A stretch of DNA of 64,000 nucleotides from Eubacteriales bacterium (GCA_030524715.1 JAUNGB010000009.1:1-64000); one strand, 5' to 3'; shown: positions 25,054-34,746, counted from the first letter of the stretch. The notes: generated by a model from the letters alone, not told the origin. A program made the numbers and translations.

Positions 25054-25210
25054 TAAGGGCCAGAAGCCTACAGAAGAACAACTGCAGGAAATAAAGGAAG
25101 CTAAGAAGTATCCGATTGTATTCGATGAAGATTCTCCCGAATTATCACCTGCAATGTATAAAGCTTTCAAAAGTTCTGTCATACAAAGAAATCGAAAGAA
25201 AGACGCTTAG
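25031..25210 (+). CDS. brnA: BrnA family antitoxin, short form
   Basis: A protein of 59 aa whose ATG at 25031 lies 23 bp inside brnT, after AGGAGAC. It begins MTKTFIINKGQKPTEEQLQE and has SPELSPAMYKAFKS, as in BrnA-type antitoxins, which bind the toxin and repress the operon. The C-terminus is short and basic (QRNRKKDA). The order toxin then antitoxin with overlap is standard for BrnTA. Confidence 0.75.
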   Translation: MTKTFIINKGQKPTEEQLQEIKEAKKYPIVFDEDSPELSPAMYKAFKSSVIQRNRKKDA

Positions 25211-25247
25211 AGCGTGTTTGACTTAACGCATACAGGAGGAAAAGAAA

Positions 25248-25661
25248 ATGGAATCAAGAGTAGAAAAAACAATAGAGAAGCACGATAAAGGATATAACTG
25301 TGCGCAGGCGGTCGCCTGCACCTATTGTGATCTGGTAGGAATAGATGAAGAGACAATGTTTAAGCTGACGGAGGCCCTGGGAGCCGGAATGGGAAATATG
25401 GAGGGTACCTGCGGAGCTGTTTCAGGAGCGTGCGTCCTTGCCGGGATGAAAAGAAGCAGCGGTAATCTGGCTGCGCCGGACAGCAAGGGAAAGAGCTATA
25501 AGCTCTCCAAAGCAATTCTTAATGAATTTAAGGGCCAGAACGGATCGGTCATATGCAAAGAATTAAAAGGCGTGGGAACCGGAAAAATTCTCCGGGCATG
25601 TCCGGACTGCATCAGGGATGCGGCGCGTATTGCGGAGGACGTGCTTTTTGGAGAAGAATAA
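25248..25661 (+). CDS. C_GCAxxG_C_C family redox-associated protein
   Basis: A protein of 137 aa with the family's conserved cysteines: GYNCAQAV near the N-terminus, GTCGAVSGACVLAG in the middle, and Cys-x2-Cys (CPDC) close to the end. Members are small and cytoplasmic and are thought to bind a metal or act in redox chemistry; the exact role is not settled. It lies upstream of a HAD phosphatase with a 31-bp gap, so the two may be co-transcribed. RBS AGGAGG. Confidence 0.85.
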   Translation: MESRVEKTIEKHDKGYNCAQAVACTYCDLVGIDEETMFKLTEALGAGMGNMEGTCGAVSGACVLAGMKRSSGNLAAPDSKGKSYKLSKAILNEFKGQNGSVICKELKGVGTGKILRACPDCIRDAARIAEDVLFGEE

Positions 25662-25692
25662 TGACAAGGATATAGATAGGCGAGGTGAAAAA

Positions 25693-26481
25693 ATGTCCGG
25701 AAAAAAAGCGGCTTTTTTTGATATAGACGGTACTTTATGGAACTTTAACAACGAAATCCCGGAAAGCACGGTGCGGGCAATACGTCAGATGCGCGCAAAC
25801 GGAAATCTGGCGTTTCTCTGCAGCGGACGCTGCCGGGCGTATATCCAGGATCCCAGGCTGTTTGAGATTGGGTTTGACGGTGTTATTTCCGGATGCGGTA
25901 CAATGATCGAGTATGCCGGGGAGAACGTTTTTTATAAGCGGTTGGACAACGAGCTGGTGGAGCGCACGTTACATACTATGCGCCGATACGGTTTCCGGCC
26001 TATTTTAGAGGGCAGAGAATACCTGTATATGGATTTTGAAGAATTTGCAGAGGATAAATTCGGAAAAAAGGTTAAGGCGGAGATGGGAGATCATCTACGG
26101 ACCATCAAAGGAGAATGGGGACGATGGGAGGTATCCAAAATGGCATGCGCCACGGAGGATGCGGATCGGGAAGCCGGTTTTGCCGCGCTGTCAGAGGACT
26201 ATGATTTTATGATCCATGGTGAAGCAGTGGCGGAGATCGTGCCGAAGGGCTTTCATAAGGGAACCGGAATTACCAGAGTGTGCGAACTGCTTGGGATAGA
26301 CCTTGCGGATACCTTTGCTTTTGGCGACAGCGCTAATGATCTCGGGATGCTTCGTACTGCCGGTGTGGGCGTGGCAATGGGAAACGGTACCGAAGAGGTA
26401 AAAGCTGCGGCCGATTACGTGACGACGCCTCTGATGGAGGATGGGATCTGGAACGCCTGCAGGCATTTCGGGCTGATTTAG
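25693..26481 (+). CDS. HAD superfamily phosphatase, Cof type
   Basis: A protein of 262 aa. The start at 25693 follows GAGGTGA and is preferred over an upstream in-frame codon. HAD motif I is FFDIDGTL, motif II CSGR, motif III a lysine near GFHKGTGI and motif IV FGDSANDLGML. The C2-type cap lies between motifs II and III. Cof-type enzymes dephosphorylate sugar phosphates or cofactors; the substrate cannot be read from sequence. Confidence 0.88.
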   Translation: MSGKKAAFFDIDGTLWNFNNEIPESTVRAIRQMRANGNLAFLCSGRCRAYIQDPRLFEIGFDGVISGCGTMIEYAGENVFYKRLDNELVERTLHTMRRYGFRPILEGREYLYMDFEEFAEDKFGKKVKAEMGDHLRTIKGEWGRWEVSKMACATEDADREAGFAALSEDYDFMIHGEAVAEIVPKGFHKGTGITRVCELLGIDLADTFAFGDSANDLGMLRTAGVGVAMGNGTEEVKAAADYVTTPLMEDGIWNACRHFGLI

Positions 26482-26518
26482 AGCAGAGCATACAGCAAAG
26501 CGGGCAACGGAGCGATAT

Positions 26519-27097
26519 ATGAAAAATACGGAGAACTTTAATGAAAAGCTGCGGATTGTCCGCAGCAGCAGAAAAACCCTTGCCATGGAAATTACAAAAG
26601 ACGCAGAGATTCTGGTCAGGGCGCCATACCTTATGCCGGAGGCGGAAATACAGAGATTTATTGCAGACAGCGCAGAGTGGATAGAAAAGCATCTTCAAAA
26701 AGTAAAAGCTGAGAATAGGGCTGCTTCTTTGGAGGGGAAGCTTACCATGGAGGAAATCCGCGCGCTTGCGGATAAAGCCCTCGTTTTGATTCCGGAACGG
26801 GTTGCTTATTATGCGCCGAAGGTGGGCGTTACTTATGGGCGTATTACTATCCGCAACCAGAAATCCCGCTGGGGGAGCTGCAGTGCCAAAGGCAATCTGA
26901 ATTTTAACTGTCTTTTGATGCTGGCCCCGCCGGAGGTGATGGATTATGTGGTCGTACATGAGCTCTGCCACCGGAAGGAAATGAATCATTCCCGGGCCTT
27001 CTGGGCGGAGGTTGAGAAAATTCTTCCGGATTACCGCATAAGGAGGCAGTGGCTGAAGGAAGAAGGTGGCCGTCTGCTCAGGCGGATGACGGGCTGA
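26519..27097 (+). CDS. YgjP-type zinc metallopeptidase (DUF45)
   Basis: A protein of 192 aa. The C-terminal half has the zincin motif VVHELCHRKEMNHSRAFW (HExxH plus a third ligand), preceded by RWGSCSAKGNLNFN, both typical of YgjP/SprT-like proteins. The N-terminal ~80 residues form a beta-rich DUF45 part. Probably cytoplasmic. It overlaps nothing and is followed by a family A repeat that may end transcription. Confidence 0.85.
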   Translation: MKNTENFNEKLRIVRSSRKTLAMEITKDAEILVRAPYLMPEAEIQRFIADSAEWIEKHLQKVKAENRAASLEGKLTMEEIRALADKALVLIPERVAYYAPKVGVTYGRITIRNQKSRWGSCSAKGNLNFNCLLMLAPPEVMDYVVVHELCHRKEMNHSRAFWAEVEKILPDYRIRRQWLKEEGGRLLRRMTG

Positions 27098-27163
27098 CAA
27101 GCCGCGCAGCGGCCTGCGTTCATGAGCATGGAACAAAGCGGAATGCTCATGAACGTTTTATTC
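27098..27163. repeat. Family A interspersed repeat, copy 3, hairpin form
   Basis: After GCCGCGCAGCGGC, the arms CGTTCATGAGCAT (27117-27129) and ATGCTCATGAACG make a perfect 13-bp inverted repeat, followed by TTTTATTC. This copy looks like a working terminator between the convergent metallopeptidase and AraC genes. Confidence 0.8.
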
Positions 27164-27175
27164 TTATGTTACATT

Positions 27176-28018
27176 TTACGTAGCTTCATGCAGCTTCCTG
27201 TATTCGGAAGGGCTCATTTTCATCTTGTTTTTAAATTGTTTGCAAAAATGGGATGGGTATTCAAAATCCAGCCATTCTGAAATTTCCCGGATGGGGAGGT
27301 CTGTCTTGGCAAGAAATTCGCATGCTTTTTCCATGCGCATATCGCGTATGACCTTCTGGGGTGATTTTCCGGTATTTGCCATGAAGATCCGGTATACCTG
27401 GGAAGGGCTGAGCCGGAGATAATTCGCCAGATGTTCTACGGAAATCTGATAGCGTATATTCCGGCGTATATAGATCATGGCATCCTCAAAATGGCTGAAG
27501 CTGGATGCCTCTTCCCGGTTTTTCTGGCGGCGCTGCTCCTGCTGCTGTTCGATCAATTTCCCCATGAACTGATAAAAGGCTCCTTTGATATATGCCGTAT
27601 TTTTTTGATTCCGGCTCTCGTTATAAATATCTTTGATACATTTCTCAAGAAAATCATCTTTATCATAATGAAAGATCAGATGATCTTCGTCCAGCCCGGC
27701 ATCCTTAAGAAGTTTCGGGATCTCCCTGCCGAAAAAGGCGACCCAGCAGACATCCCACGGATCATTTTTATCTGCAGTGTGGACAATGGTGCTGCCCGGG
27801 AGGATCAGAAATCCATCGTTTTCCTTCAGATGGTACAGGGTATTTCCTACTCGGTAAAGCCCTTTTCCCTTTGTGACATAATGGATCAGATAATAATCCC
27901 TGGTATCTTTTCCATAGCTGTAATTGGGTGCGGTAGAGCAAAAACCGGCATGAAAGACTACCACATCATCATCCAGGTCGGGCTTTTCTTCATAAAGATA
28001 CTGGTCGTAAACAAGCAT
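27176..28018 (-). CDS. AraC family regulator, probable controller of the alpha-galactoside operon
   Basis: A protein of 280 aa: an AraC-type cupin effector domain (about residues 20-160) and two helix-turn-helix motifs at the C-terminus (SVEHLANYLRLSPSQVYRIF and REISEWLDFEYPSHFCKQFK). RBS AAAGGAGCGCC. It is divergent from the binding-protein gene at 28305, like MsmR/RafR-type regulators of raffinose and melibiose operons. The 286-bp spacer should hold both promoters; I could not identify them with confidence. Confidence 0.85.
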   Translation of the reverse strand: MLVYDQYLYEEKPDLDDDVVVFHAGFCSTAPNYSYGKDTRDYYLIHYVTKGKGLYRVGNTLYHLKENDGFLILPGSTIVHTADKNDPWDVCWVAFFGREIPKLLKDAGLDEDHLIFHYDKDDFLEKCIKDIYNESRNQKNTAYIKGAFYQFMGKLIEQQQEQRRQKNREEASSFSHFEDAMIYIRRNIRYQISVEHLANYLRLSPSQVYRIFMANTGKSPQKVIRDMRMEKACEFLAKTDLPIREISEWLDFEYPSHFCKQFKNKMKMSPSEYRKLHEAT

Positions 28019-28304
28019 AGGCGCTCCTTTCTTTGAAATCTGATTTTATGAAAAATTACTTTTTCAGTCTTTGTTTATCTGAAATTATAAAAAAATTATA
28101 GGATAAGTCTGTTTAAAATGCAAGATTTATATAAAAGCCTGCACGTAATATTTATGGAATTACCTTTGGAAAAAATGTATGATAAATATACAAAAACAAA
28201 TCCGGATTTGTACAAAATGGCAGAAATTGGACGAAGTAATCTGGCAATAATGAACAAAAAAACCGTGAAACTATGCAATAAAAGAAGAAAAGAGGTAGAA
28301 TGAA

Positions 28305-29558
28305 GTGAAAAAGTATAAGAAGATAACGGCGATTTTGACAGCAGGTATTATGACAATGGCTTCAGGTGCGTTTGCGGCAGAGGTTATGGCAGAAGAAAAC
28401 AATATATCCGGAGAACTGAAAATGATCTTCTGGGATTCCAATCAGGAGCCGGGTCTTGTAAAAATGGCGGAAGGCTTTATGGAAAAATATCCGGACTGCA
28501 AAGTGACCGTAGAAACTGTTCCGTGGGATGAATACTGGATGAAGCTTCAGGCAGCAGCACAGGGCGGAAACATGCCGGATGTGGTCGTTATGCATCCCGA
28601 TGAAGTGCAGAACTACGCAGAGGGCGGAATGCTGATGGATCTCACTGACATTTTAAATGGTGATGTGGCAAATGCAGAAAACTTTCCTGAGAACGTATTA
28701 AACGATTTTAAAGTTGGAGATTCCTACTATGGTATCCCGAAGGATATCGGAACTCTGGGACTTTTCTATAATAAAGACATTTTTGATGCGGCAGGTGTGG
28801 AATATCCGACGGACGACTGGACATGGGATGACTTGATGACGGCGGCTGAGGCGCTGACAGATAAAGAAAAGGGTATCTACGGTATCGTAGCGGAAAATAA
28901 TGGTCAGGATTTCTATTGGAGCCTGATTTGGCAGAACGGCGGAGAGATTTTTGATAAAGAAAATAACGTTTGCGTGATAGATTCGCCGGAAGCAATCGAA
29001 GCCATCGAATATGCCGTATCCTTTATTGAAAAAGGTTACTCTCCGACAGCAGCCGATGTAGCAAACCTGACAGATGACCAGTATTTTGAATCCGGCAAGG
29101 TTGCCATGAACTTTGCAGGCTCCTGGTATCTTACGGAATATACCTCTGTGGAGGATCTGAACTTTGGTATTGCGGAGCTTCCTACAGGCAAAGAAAAAGC
29201 GACGATCAACAGCGGCATGGCATTCTCCGTAGCTTCAAGTACAGAGAATCCGGAAGCAGCGCTTGCGCTGGTAGAGTACCTTGGCTCTGAGGAAGGACAG
29301 ACTCTGGAGGCAGAATCCGGTGTGGCAATCCCTGCATATAACGGAACTCAGCAGCCGTGGATGGATTTATATACTGTTGATGTGTCCGCCCTGGTAGACT
29401 GTGCGTCTTACGGACACAGCAGTCCTGGATTTACAGCAAGCACAAGTGTGGGTACAGCGATCATTGACGAATATATGGCGCAGGTATTCTCTCTGGAGCT
29501 TCCGGTAGAGGAAGGTCTGACAAAAATTGCGGAGGAGATCAATGCAAGCCTTCAGTAA
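28305..29558 (+). CDS. ABC sugar-binding protein, alpha-galactoside type
   Basis: A protein of 417 aa of the family 1 extracellular solute-binding proteins (MsmE/RafE-like). GTG start at 28305 after AGAGGTAG. It has a signal peptide (LTAGIMTMASGAFAAE), but unlike most Gram-positive binding proteins it has no cysteine in the first 60 residues and so no lipobox. Downstream are two permeases and an alpha-galactosidase, which points to raffinose or melibiose-type sugars. No ATPase gene is in the operon; a shared MsmK-type ATPase elsewhere is usual. Confidence 0.85.
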   Translation: MKKYKKITAILTAGIMTMASGAFAAEVMAEENNISGELKMIFWDSNQEPGLVKMAEGFMEKYPDCKVTVETVPWDEYWMKLQAAAQGGNMPDVVVMHPDEVQNYAEGGMLMDLTDILNGDVANAENFPENVLNDFKVGDSYYGIPKDIGTLGLFYNKDIFDAAGVEYPTDDWTWDDLMTAAEALTDKEKGIYGIVAENNGQDFYWSLIWQNGGEIFDKENNVCVIDSPEAIEAIEYAVSFIEKGYSPTAADVANLTDDQYFESGKVAMNFAGSWYLTEYTSVEDLNFGIAELPTGKEKATINSGMAFSVASSTENPEAALALVEYLGSEEGQTLEAESGVAIPAYNGTQQPWMDLYTVDVSALVDCASYGHSSPGFTASTSVGTAIIDEYMAQVFSLELPVEEGLTKIAEEINASLQ

Positions 29559-29655
29559 ATATCCGGAGTAACCATAAGGCGGCCTATGCCTTCTTAAAAA
29601 GTAAGAGAAAACTGCGCGGCTTTATAACTGCGCGGTTGGAGAAGCTCAATTAGAA

Positions 29656-29703
29656 AAGACCATACCGTGCACCTGAAAACAGGCTGGCTCAGGTATGGTT
29701 TTT
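29656..29703 (+). terminator. Intercistronic hairpin between binding protein and permeases
   Basis: GACCATACC (29658-29666) pairs with GGTATGGTT (29692-29700), followed by TTTTT. A partial terminator here would give more binding protein than permease, a common arrangement. Confidence 0.65.
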
Positions 29704-29729
29704 CTGTAAAAGCAATGGGGAGGTAAAAT

Positions 29730-30638
29730 GTGAACAAAAAAAGGAAAAGGATTACAAAGAGACAGGTAAAAACCTGGGGTTATGCTTATGCATTTATCGC
29801 ACCTACGGTATTAGGTGTTTTGATCTTAAATCTCTGGGCCGTAGTGCAGTCTGTCTATTACAGCTTTCATGAGGTCAGAGGATTTGCCCAGCCGGTTTTT
29901 ATAGGACTTGACAATTATATCAGGATTTTCGGAGACGCAGAGGTCTGGCGCTCCCTGAAAAACGTATTTATCTATGCGATCATTACGGTTCCCATAGGAG
30001 TTTTTCTTTCCCTGCTGCTGGCAGCGCTGCTTAATACGAAGATTAAGGGAAGAGGATTTTTCCGGTGTATCTATTTTCTTCCGGTAGTGTCGGCTCCTGC
30101 GGCGGTAGCGCTGGTATGGAAATGGCTGTACAATAAGGATTTTGGCCTGTTTAATAACATTCTCAATGCCATAGGTATTCAGGGACCCGACTGGCTGGGA
30201 GACCCGAAGCTTGCCATGATATCGGTGGCCATTGTGGGAATCTGGTCGCAGCTTGGATATAACATGATTCTTCTTCTGGGCGGGCTTCAGGATATTCCCC
30301 AGGAGCTGTATGAAGCGGCAGAGATCGACGGGGCAGGCTCAGTGGCAAAATTTACAAGGATTACGGTTCCCATGGTATCCCCTACCCTGTTTTTTGTGAT
30401 CGTTACTACGCTCATCAGCGCACTGCAGGTATTTGATACGATTTATATGATGTTTAAGCCTTCGTCGCCATCCTTTAAATCTGTGGAATCTATTGTATAC
30501 CTGTTTTACCGGTATACCTTCACCCAGTATGACAAAGGCTACGGCTCTACGATCGTCGTAGTGCTTTTTGTGATCATCATGGCGCTTACCCTGATCCAGC
30601 AGAAGCTTCAGAGTAAGTGGGTTCATTATAATAATTAA
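29730..30638 (+). CDS. ABC sugar transporter permease, MsmF type
   Basis: A protein of 302 aa with six membrane segments and the EAA loop EAAEIDGAGSVAKFTRITVP that docks to the ATPase. Start GTG at 29730 after GGGGAGGT; an ATG two bases earlier is immediately followed by a stop. Partner of the next permease. Confidence 0.9.
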   Translation: MNKKRKRITKRQVKTWGYAYAFIAPTVLGVLILNLWAVVQSVYYSFHEVRGFAQPVFIGLDNYIRIFGDAEVWRSLKNVFIYAIITVPIGVFLSLLLAALLNTKIKGRGFFRCIYFLPVVSAPAAVALVWKWLYNKDFGLFNNILNAIGIQGPDWLGDPKLAMISVAIVGIWSQLGYNMILLLGGLQDIPQELYEAAEIDGAGSVAKFTRITVPMVSPTLFFVIVTTLISALQVFDTIYMMFKPSSPSFKSVESIVYLFYRYTFTQYDKGYGSTIVVVLFVIIMALTLIQQKLQSKWVHYNN

Positions 30639-30653
30639 GAAGGAGGGAAAAAC

Positions 30654-31478
30654 TTGAAATCAACCAGAAAAAAGAAGATAGCTGTATATACGGTATTGAT
30701 TCTCATGGCATTTATTATGGTGCTGCCATTTGTATGGACGTTTCTTACCTCCTTCAAAACCCAGGCAGAATCTCTGAAGGTTCCGCCTCAGATCCTGCCG
30801 TCTTCATGGAGCTTTAAAAACTATAAGGCGGTTATGGAGGTTCTGCCCTTTGACAAATTTTTTCTGAATACGGTGCTGATGGTGGTATTCAGGGTTCTCG
30901 GTTCCGTATTTTTCAGTGCGTTGGCGGGCTATGCATTTGCGAGGTTGGAATTTCCCTTTAAAAATTTCCTGTTTACCCTTGTACTTTTGCAGATGATGGT
31001 TCCCTCCCAGATTTTTATTCTTCCCCAGTACATGATCGTCAGCAAGCTTGGCTGGCTGGATACGGTAAAGGCGCTGGTGCTTCCGGGAGTTGTCAGTACC
31101 TTTGGAACCTTCCTGTTAAAGCAGGTCTTTATGGGACTTCCGAAGGATTTGGAGGAAGCGGCGACTCTGGACGGGTGCTCTATCTGGAAAACCTTTTATA
31201 AGGTTATGCTGCCGCTGGCAAAATCAGGTCTGACTTCCGTCGGTATTTTTACCGCTTTGTTTGCATGGAAGGATCTGATGTGGCCCCTGATCGTAAATAT
31301 GTCCATTGAGAAAATGACCCTGTCATCTGGACTGGTAAGCCTGATGGGGCAGTATTCTGTGGATTATCCGCAGCTTATGGCAGGCTCCCTGATCGCGATC
31401 GTCCCTATGGTTGTATTATTTATGATTTTCCAGAAACAGTTTGTGGAGGGTATTGCTACTTCAGGAACAAAAGGCTGA
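30654..31478 (+). CDS. ABC sugar transporter permease, MsmG type
   Basis: A protein of 274 aa with six membrane segments and EAA loop EEAATLDGCSIWKTFYKVMLP. TTG start at 30654 after AAGGAGGG. It is 15 bp from the previous permease gene. After it come a family B repeat and the alpha-galactosidase. Confidence 0.9.
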   Translation: MKSTRKKKIAVYTVLILMAFIMVLPFVWTFLTSFKTQAESLKVPPQILPSSWSFKNYKAVMEVLPFDKFFLNTVLMVVFRVLGSVFFSALAGYAFARLEFPFKNFLFTLVLLQMMVPSQIFILPQYMIVSKLGWLDTVKALVLPGVVSTFGTFLLKQVFMGLPKDLEEAATLDGCSIWKTFYKVMLPLAKSGLTSVGIFTALFAWKDLMWPLIVNMSIEKMTLSSGLVSLMGQYSVDYPQLMAGSLIAIVPMVVLFMIFQKQFVEGIATSGTKG

Positions 31479-31479
31479 T

Positions 31480-31506
31480 ATCAGATGTGCGGGCGAGTCT
31501 TGAATT
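31480..31506. repeat. Family B interspersed repeat, copy 2
   Basis: ATATCAGATGTGCGGGCGAGTCTTGAA. The ATATCAGATGTGC lead-in is also present at 45475, which defines a longer element there. It lies inside the operon, 17 bp before the GH36 ATG. Confidence 0.65.
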
Positions 31507-31523
31507 AAAGGAGGAAGAAAGCT

Positions 31524-33617
31524 ATGGCGATTCAGACAATTGACGGGAAGGTATTTGGCCTTCACACAAAAAATACTACCTATATATTGTCCATCAATGA
31601 AGAGGGACTGGTGGAAAACCTCTACTGGGGCAAAAAAATAACAAGCATAGAAGATTTTGCAGGGGTTTTGGGACATAATCCCACGATCAATGTCCAAGGC
31701 GGACAGCTTTACAGGGAAGAATGCTCATCCTTTGGAGGTATGAGGTTTAAAGAAACTTCCCTGAAGGTAACCTTTGCGGACGGAGTACGGGATTTTCGTT
31801 ATGTTGTGGAAAAAACGGACATTTCCGGAGAACATCTGGAAATTGTGCTTACAGATATTTACTATCCGTTTGCGATCCATCTTCACTATGAAGTCTATGA
31901 GGAAGAGGATATTATCCGGAAATGGCGTGTGGCGGAGAACCGTGGGAAAGAGCCGATCCTTCTGGAAAGAATTTATTCTGCAGAGTACGGTCTGCCGGGG
32001 GACGGATGGAAAACTGTCAATTATAAGGGACGCTGGGGTGCGGAATTTTGTGCGCATAGCGATACAGTTCAGGCGGGAAAGCAGGTTTATGAAAGCCTGT
32101 ATGGGCTGACAGCCCATACAGTGAACCCGGTTTTCCTGATACATAAGGATGCTTCGGAGACAAGGGGAGACGTATATTTCGGCGCTCTGGAGTATTCCGG
32201 AAACTTCAAGACGGTTGTGGAACCGGTAAATACCGGATATCTGAATATCCTTATGGGTATCAGCGATACGGACTTTGCATGGACGCTGAAGGGTGGAGAG
32301 AGCTTTGAAACTCCTGCTGTATGTGCCGGCTATTCCGCTGAGGGCTTTCAGACCATGACCCATATACTTCACAGCTTTTGTACGCGTCACATCATGCCGG
32401 AAGAACTGGCCGGGAAGCCGTTGCCCATGCTGTATAATTCCTGGTATTCCACAACCTTTGATGTACGCTGTGAGGAACAGGTGGAGCTGGCAAAGCGCGC
32501 TGCCAAAATGGGCGTAGAGCTGTTTGTAGTGGACGACGGCTGGTTTGAGGGACGTGTGGACGACACGGCGGCGCTGGGAGACTGGTACGTGGATAAAGAG
32601 AAATTCCCAAATGGTTTACAGGAACTGATCCGCGAGGTCAATAATCTTGGGATGAAATTCGGCTTGTGGATCGAGCCGGAAATGACCAATAAGAAAAGTA
32701 AGCTGTTTATGGAGCATCCTGACTGGATTTATCAGTATGACACCAGAGAGGTGCTGATGGGAAGAAATCAGTACGAGCTTGATATGTCCAATCCGGAGGT
32801 TGTGGATTATCTGATAGAGATTTTTGATAACCTGCTGAAAGAAAATAATATCGAATATATAAAATGGGATATGAACCGTTATGCTGCGGAAATGGGAAGC
32901 AGAAACAGGAATCAATCCCAGTGGAAGGAATTGTGGTACCGCAATACTCAGGGCGTTTACAGACTCATCAGGGAACTGAGGGCACGTCATCCCCATGTGG
33001 AATTTGAGGCGTGCGCTTCCGGCGGAGGACGTGTGGATTATGGTGCTATGAGATATTTTGATGAATATTGGCCAAGCGACAATACCGATGCTTTAGACCG
33101 CTTGTACATGCAGCAATGGTACAGCTATTTTTATCCGATCAAATATATGCGGGCATGGCTGACGGACGATTTTGGTATGGATCAGAGAAAAATTCCGTTG
33201 CAGTTTTCCATGTACTGTGCAATGTGCGGAAGCCTTGGAATCGGAACAGATCTGAATAAAACCTCCGATGAAAAACTGGATGAACTTGCAGGCTATATCG
33301 CTTTATATAAAGAGATCCGTGAGGTGATACAGCTTGGGAAGCTTTACCGTCTCAATTCCTTTACGGACGGGGATATTCATGCCGTACAGTATGTAAAAGA
33401 TAAAAAAAGCGTTGTGTTTGCCTTCCTGGATCATGAGAGATACGGCGATTCTTATTTCCATATATATCTGAGGGGACTTAAGCCGGATAAGAAATACCGG
33501 GTAAAGCTCAAGGAGCAGGAAGAGGAAAAATCAGGAGCGTTTCTGATGAATATGGGAATCCCGGTAATACTGAAGGGCGACTATGACAGTGTATTAATTC
33601 AACTGGAAGAAGACTAA
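31524..33617 (+). CDS. Alpha-galactosidase, glycoside hydrolase family 36
   Basis: A protein of 697 aa, a usual GH36 length. It has an N-terminal beta domain, then a TIM barrel with VVDDGWF, the nucleophile aspartate in YIKWDMNRY, the FEACASGGGRVD region and the acid/base aspartate in WPSDNTDALDR. No signal peptide, so it acts on imported alpha-galactosides, releasing galactose. RBS AAAGGAGG. It fits the upstream importer and AraC regulator. Confidence 0.95.
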   Translation: MAIQTIDGKVFGLHTKNTTYILSINEEGLVENLYWGKKITSIEDFAGVLGHNPTINVQGGQLYREECSSFGGMRFKETSLKVTFADGVRDFRYVVEKTDISGEHLEIVLTDIYYPFAIHLHYEVYEEEDIIRKWRVAENRGKEPILLERIYSAEYGLPGDGWKTVNYKGRWGAEFCAHSDTVQAGKQVYESLYGLTAHTVNPVFLIHKDASETRGDVYFGALEYSGNFKTVVEPVNTGYLNILMGISDTDFAWTLKGGESFETPAVCAGYSAEGFQTMTHILHSFCTRHIMPEELAGKPLPMLYNSWYSTTFDVRCEEQVELAKRAAKMGVELFVVDDGWFEGRVDDTAALGDWYVDKEKFPNGLQELIREVNNLGMKFGLWIEPEMTNKKSKLFMEHPDWIYQYDTREVLMGRNQYELDMSNPEVVDYLIEIFDNLLKENNIEYIKWDMNRYAAEMGSRNRNQSQWKELWYRNTQGVYRLIRELRARHPHVEFEACASGGGRVDYGAMRYFDEYWPSDNTDALDRLYMQQWYSYFYPIKYMRAWLTDDFGMDQRKIPLQFSMYCAMCGSLGIGTDLNKTSDEKLDELAGYIALYKEIREVIQLGKLYRLNSFTDGDIHAVQYVKDKKSVVFAFLDHERYGDSYFHIYLRGLKPDKKYRVKLKEQEEEKSGAFLMNMGIPVILKGDYDSVLIQLEED

Positions 33618-33671
33618 AAAAGAAATCAGAATAAAAGGAAAACGAAACAAAAATAAAATTAAATTAAAAAC

Positions 33672-33714
33672 TGAATGCAGCAAAGCAAAGCGGAATGGGA
33701 ATGTCCGCCTTATT
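33672..33714. repeat. Family A repeat, partial copy
   Basis: GAATGCAGCAAAGCAAAGCGGAATGGGAATGTCCGCCTTATTA: only the second half of the element, close to copy 1 (GGAATGTGAATGTCCG). Confidence 0.5.
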
Positions 33715-33754
33715 AAAAAAGGGTTAATAAAAACCTGAAAAAGTGGATCTAACT

Positions 33755-34708
33755 ATGACAGAAACAAGAGACATTCAAATAAAAAATACTCAAATAAGAG
33801 AGATTCAATGGAAAAATTTAAGAGGAATCCAGTTAGAAAACCAACTCCTTTCCGTGGTCGTCCTGCCGTCTCTCGGCGGAAAGCTTGCTTCCGTATATCA
33901 TAAAGAACGGAAATTTGAGCTGGCTGCCCAATACCGGGGAGAGAGTTACCGCATCCCTCAATTCGGAGCGGACTTTTCCCAGTATGATGCTTCAGGGCTT
34001 GACGACGCTTTCCCCAATATTGTGGGCGCGGAACTTGAGCTTGACGGAAAAAAGCATTATTATCCGGATCACGGAGAAATATGGAGCAGTCCTTTTCATG
34101 TGGAGTATCTTCCGGAGGGGGTCGGTCTTTCTTATGAAAGTGAGATTTTTGGTTATACCTACGAAAAAAAAATCTTCCTTTCCGGGGACAGGATATGTCT
34201 GGAATATGATATCCAAAACAAAAGAACAGAGCCGCTACCCTGTATCTGGACCTTTCACGGGCTGGTACGCTATGAAGAGGATATGGAGCTTCTGTATGGA
34301 GAAGATGTGCGCGCTTTCCGAAATGTTTTTGAGAGCAGGGAGCTGGGAGAGGTAGACAGGATATATAAGAGAGAAAATGATATTTACAACTTTGAGCGGG
34401 TTCCCCATATGGAATCTGAAACCATGGTGAAATATTACGCAGAAGGCAGGCGGCAAAAAGGGTTCTGCGGATACCGGTATCCGTCTGCAGGGCTGGAATG
34501 CAGATATCATTACGATGCGGAGATCATTCCCTATCTGGGAGTGTGGATAACAGCGGGAGGCTACCGAGGGGACTATAACTGTGCCCTGGAGCCTGCAAAC
34601 GGCTACTATGACGATATCCGTATTGCAAGGGAAAATAAAAGCCTTTATTACCTGAAAAGGGAAAAGCCCCTGCGGTTTGGCATGGCGTTGGAAGTATGCA
34701 GGATTTAA
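33755..34708 (+). CDS. Aldose 1-epimerase-like protein
   Basis: A protein of about 317 aa with a galactose-mutarotase-like beta-sandwich. Visible pieces are VVLPSLGGKLASVYHKE near the start, YYPDHGEIWSSPF with the conserved His-Gly-Glu, and IWTFHGLVRY. ATG at 33755; GTG at 33743 is an alternative. It may supply alpha-galactose to later enzymes or act on a related sugar. It is followed by a protein with a related N-terminal domain, with about 40 bp between them. Confidence 0.75.
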   Translation: MTETRDIQIKNTQIREIQWKNLRGIQLENQLLSVVVLPSLGGKLASVYHKERKFELAAQYRGESYRIPQFGADFSQYDASGLDDAFPNIVGAELELDGKKHYYPDHGEIWSSPFHVEYLPEGVGLSYESEIFGYTYEKKIFLSGDRICLEYDIQNKRTEPLPCIWTFHGLVRYEEDMELLYGEDVRAFRNVFESRELGEVDRIYKRENDIYNFERVPHMESETMVKYYAEGRRQKGFCGYRYPSAGLECRYHYDAEIIPYLGVWITAGGYRGDYNCALEPANGYYDDIRIARENKSLYYLKREKPLRFGMALEVCRI

Positions 34709-34746
34709 AATTTTTAAATTTGGAAAATAAAAAAGGAGATATTGCG

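Noticed and set aside
28118-28303. 61-codon ORF upstream of the sugar-binding protein gene
   Set aside because: No ribosome site, low-complexity composition, and it fills the divergent promoter region.
29600-29640. Direct repeat ACTGCGCGG as a regulatory site
   Set aside because: Two short copies near a terminator hairpin, with no symmetry or promoter nearby.
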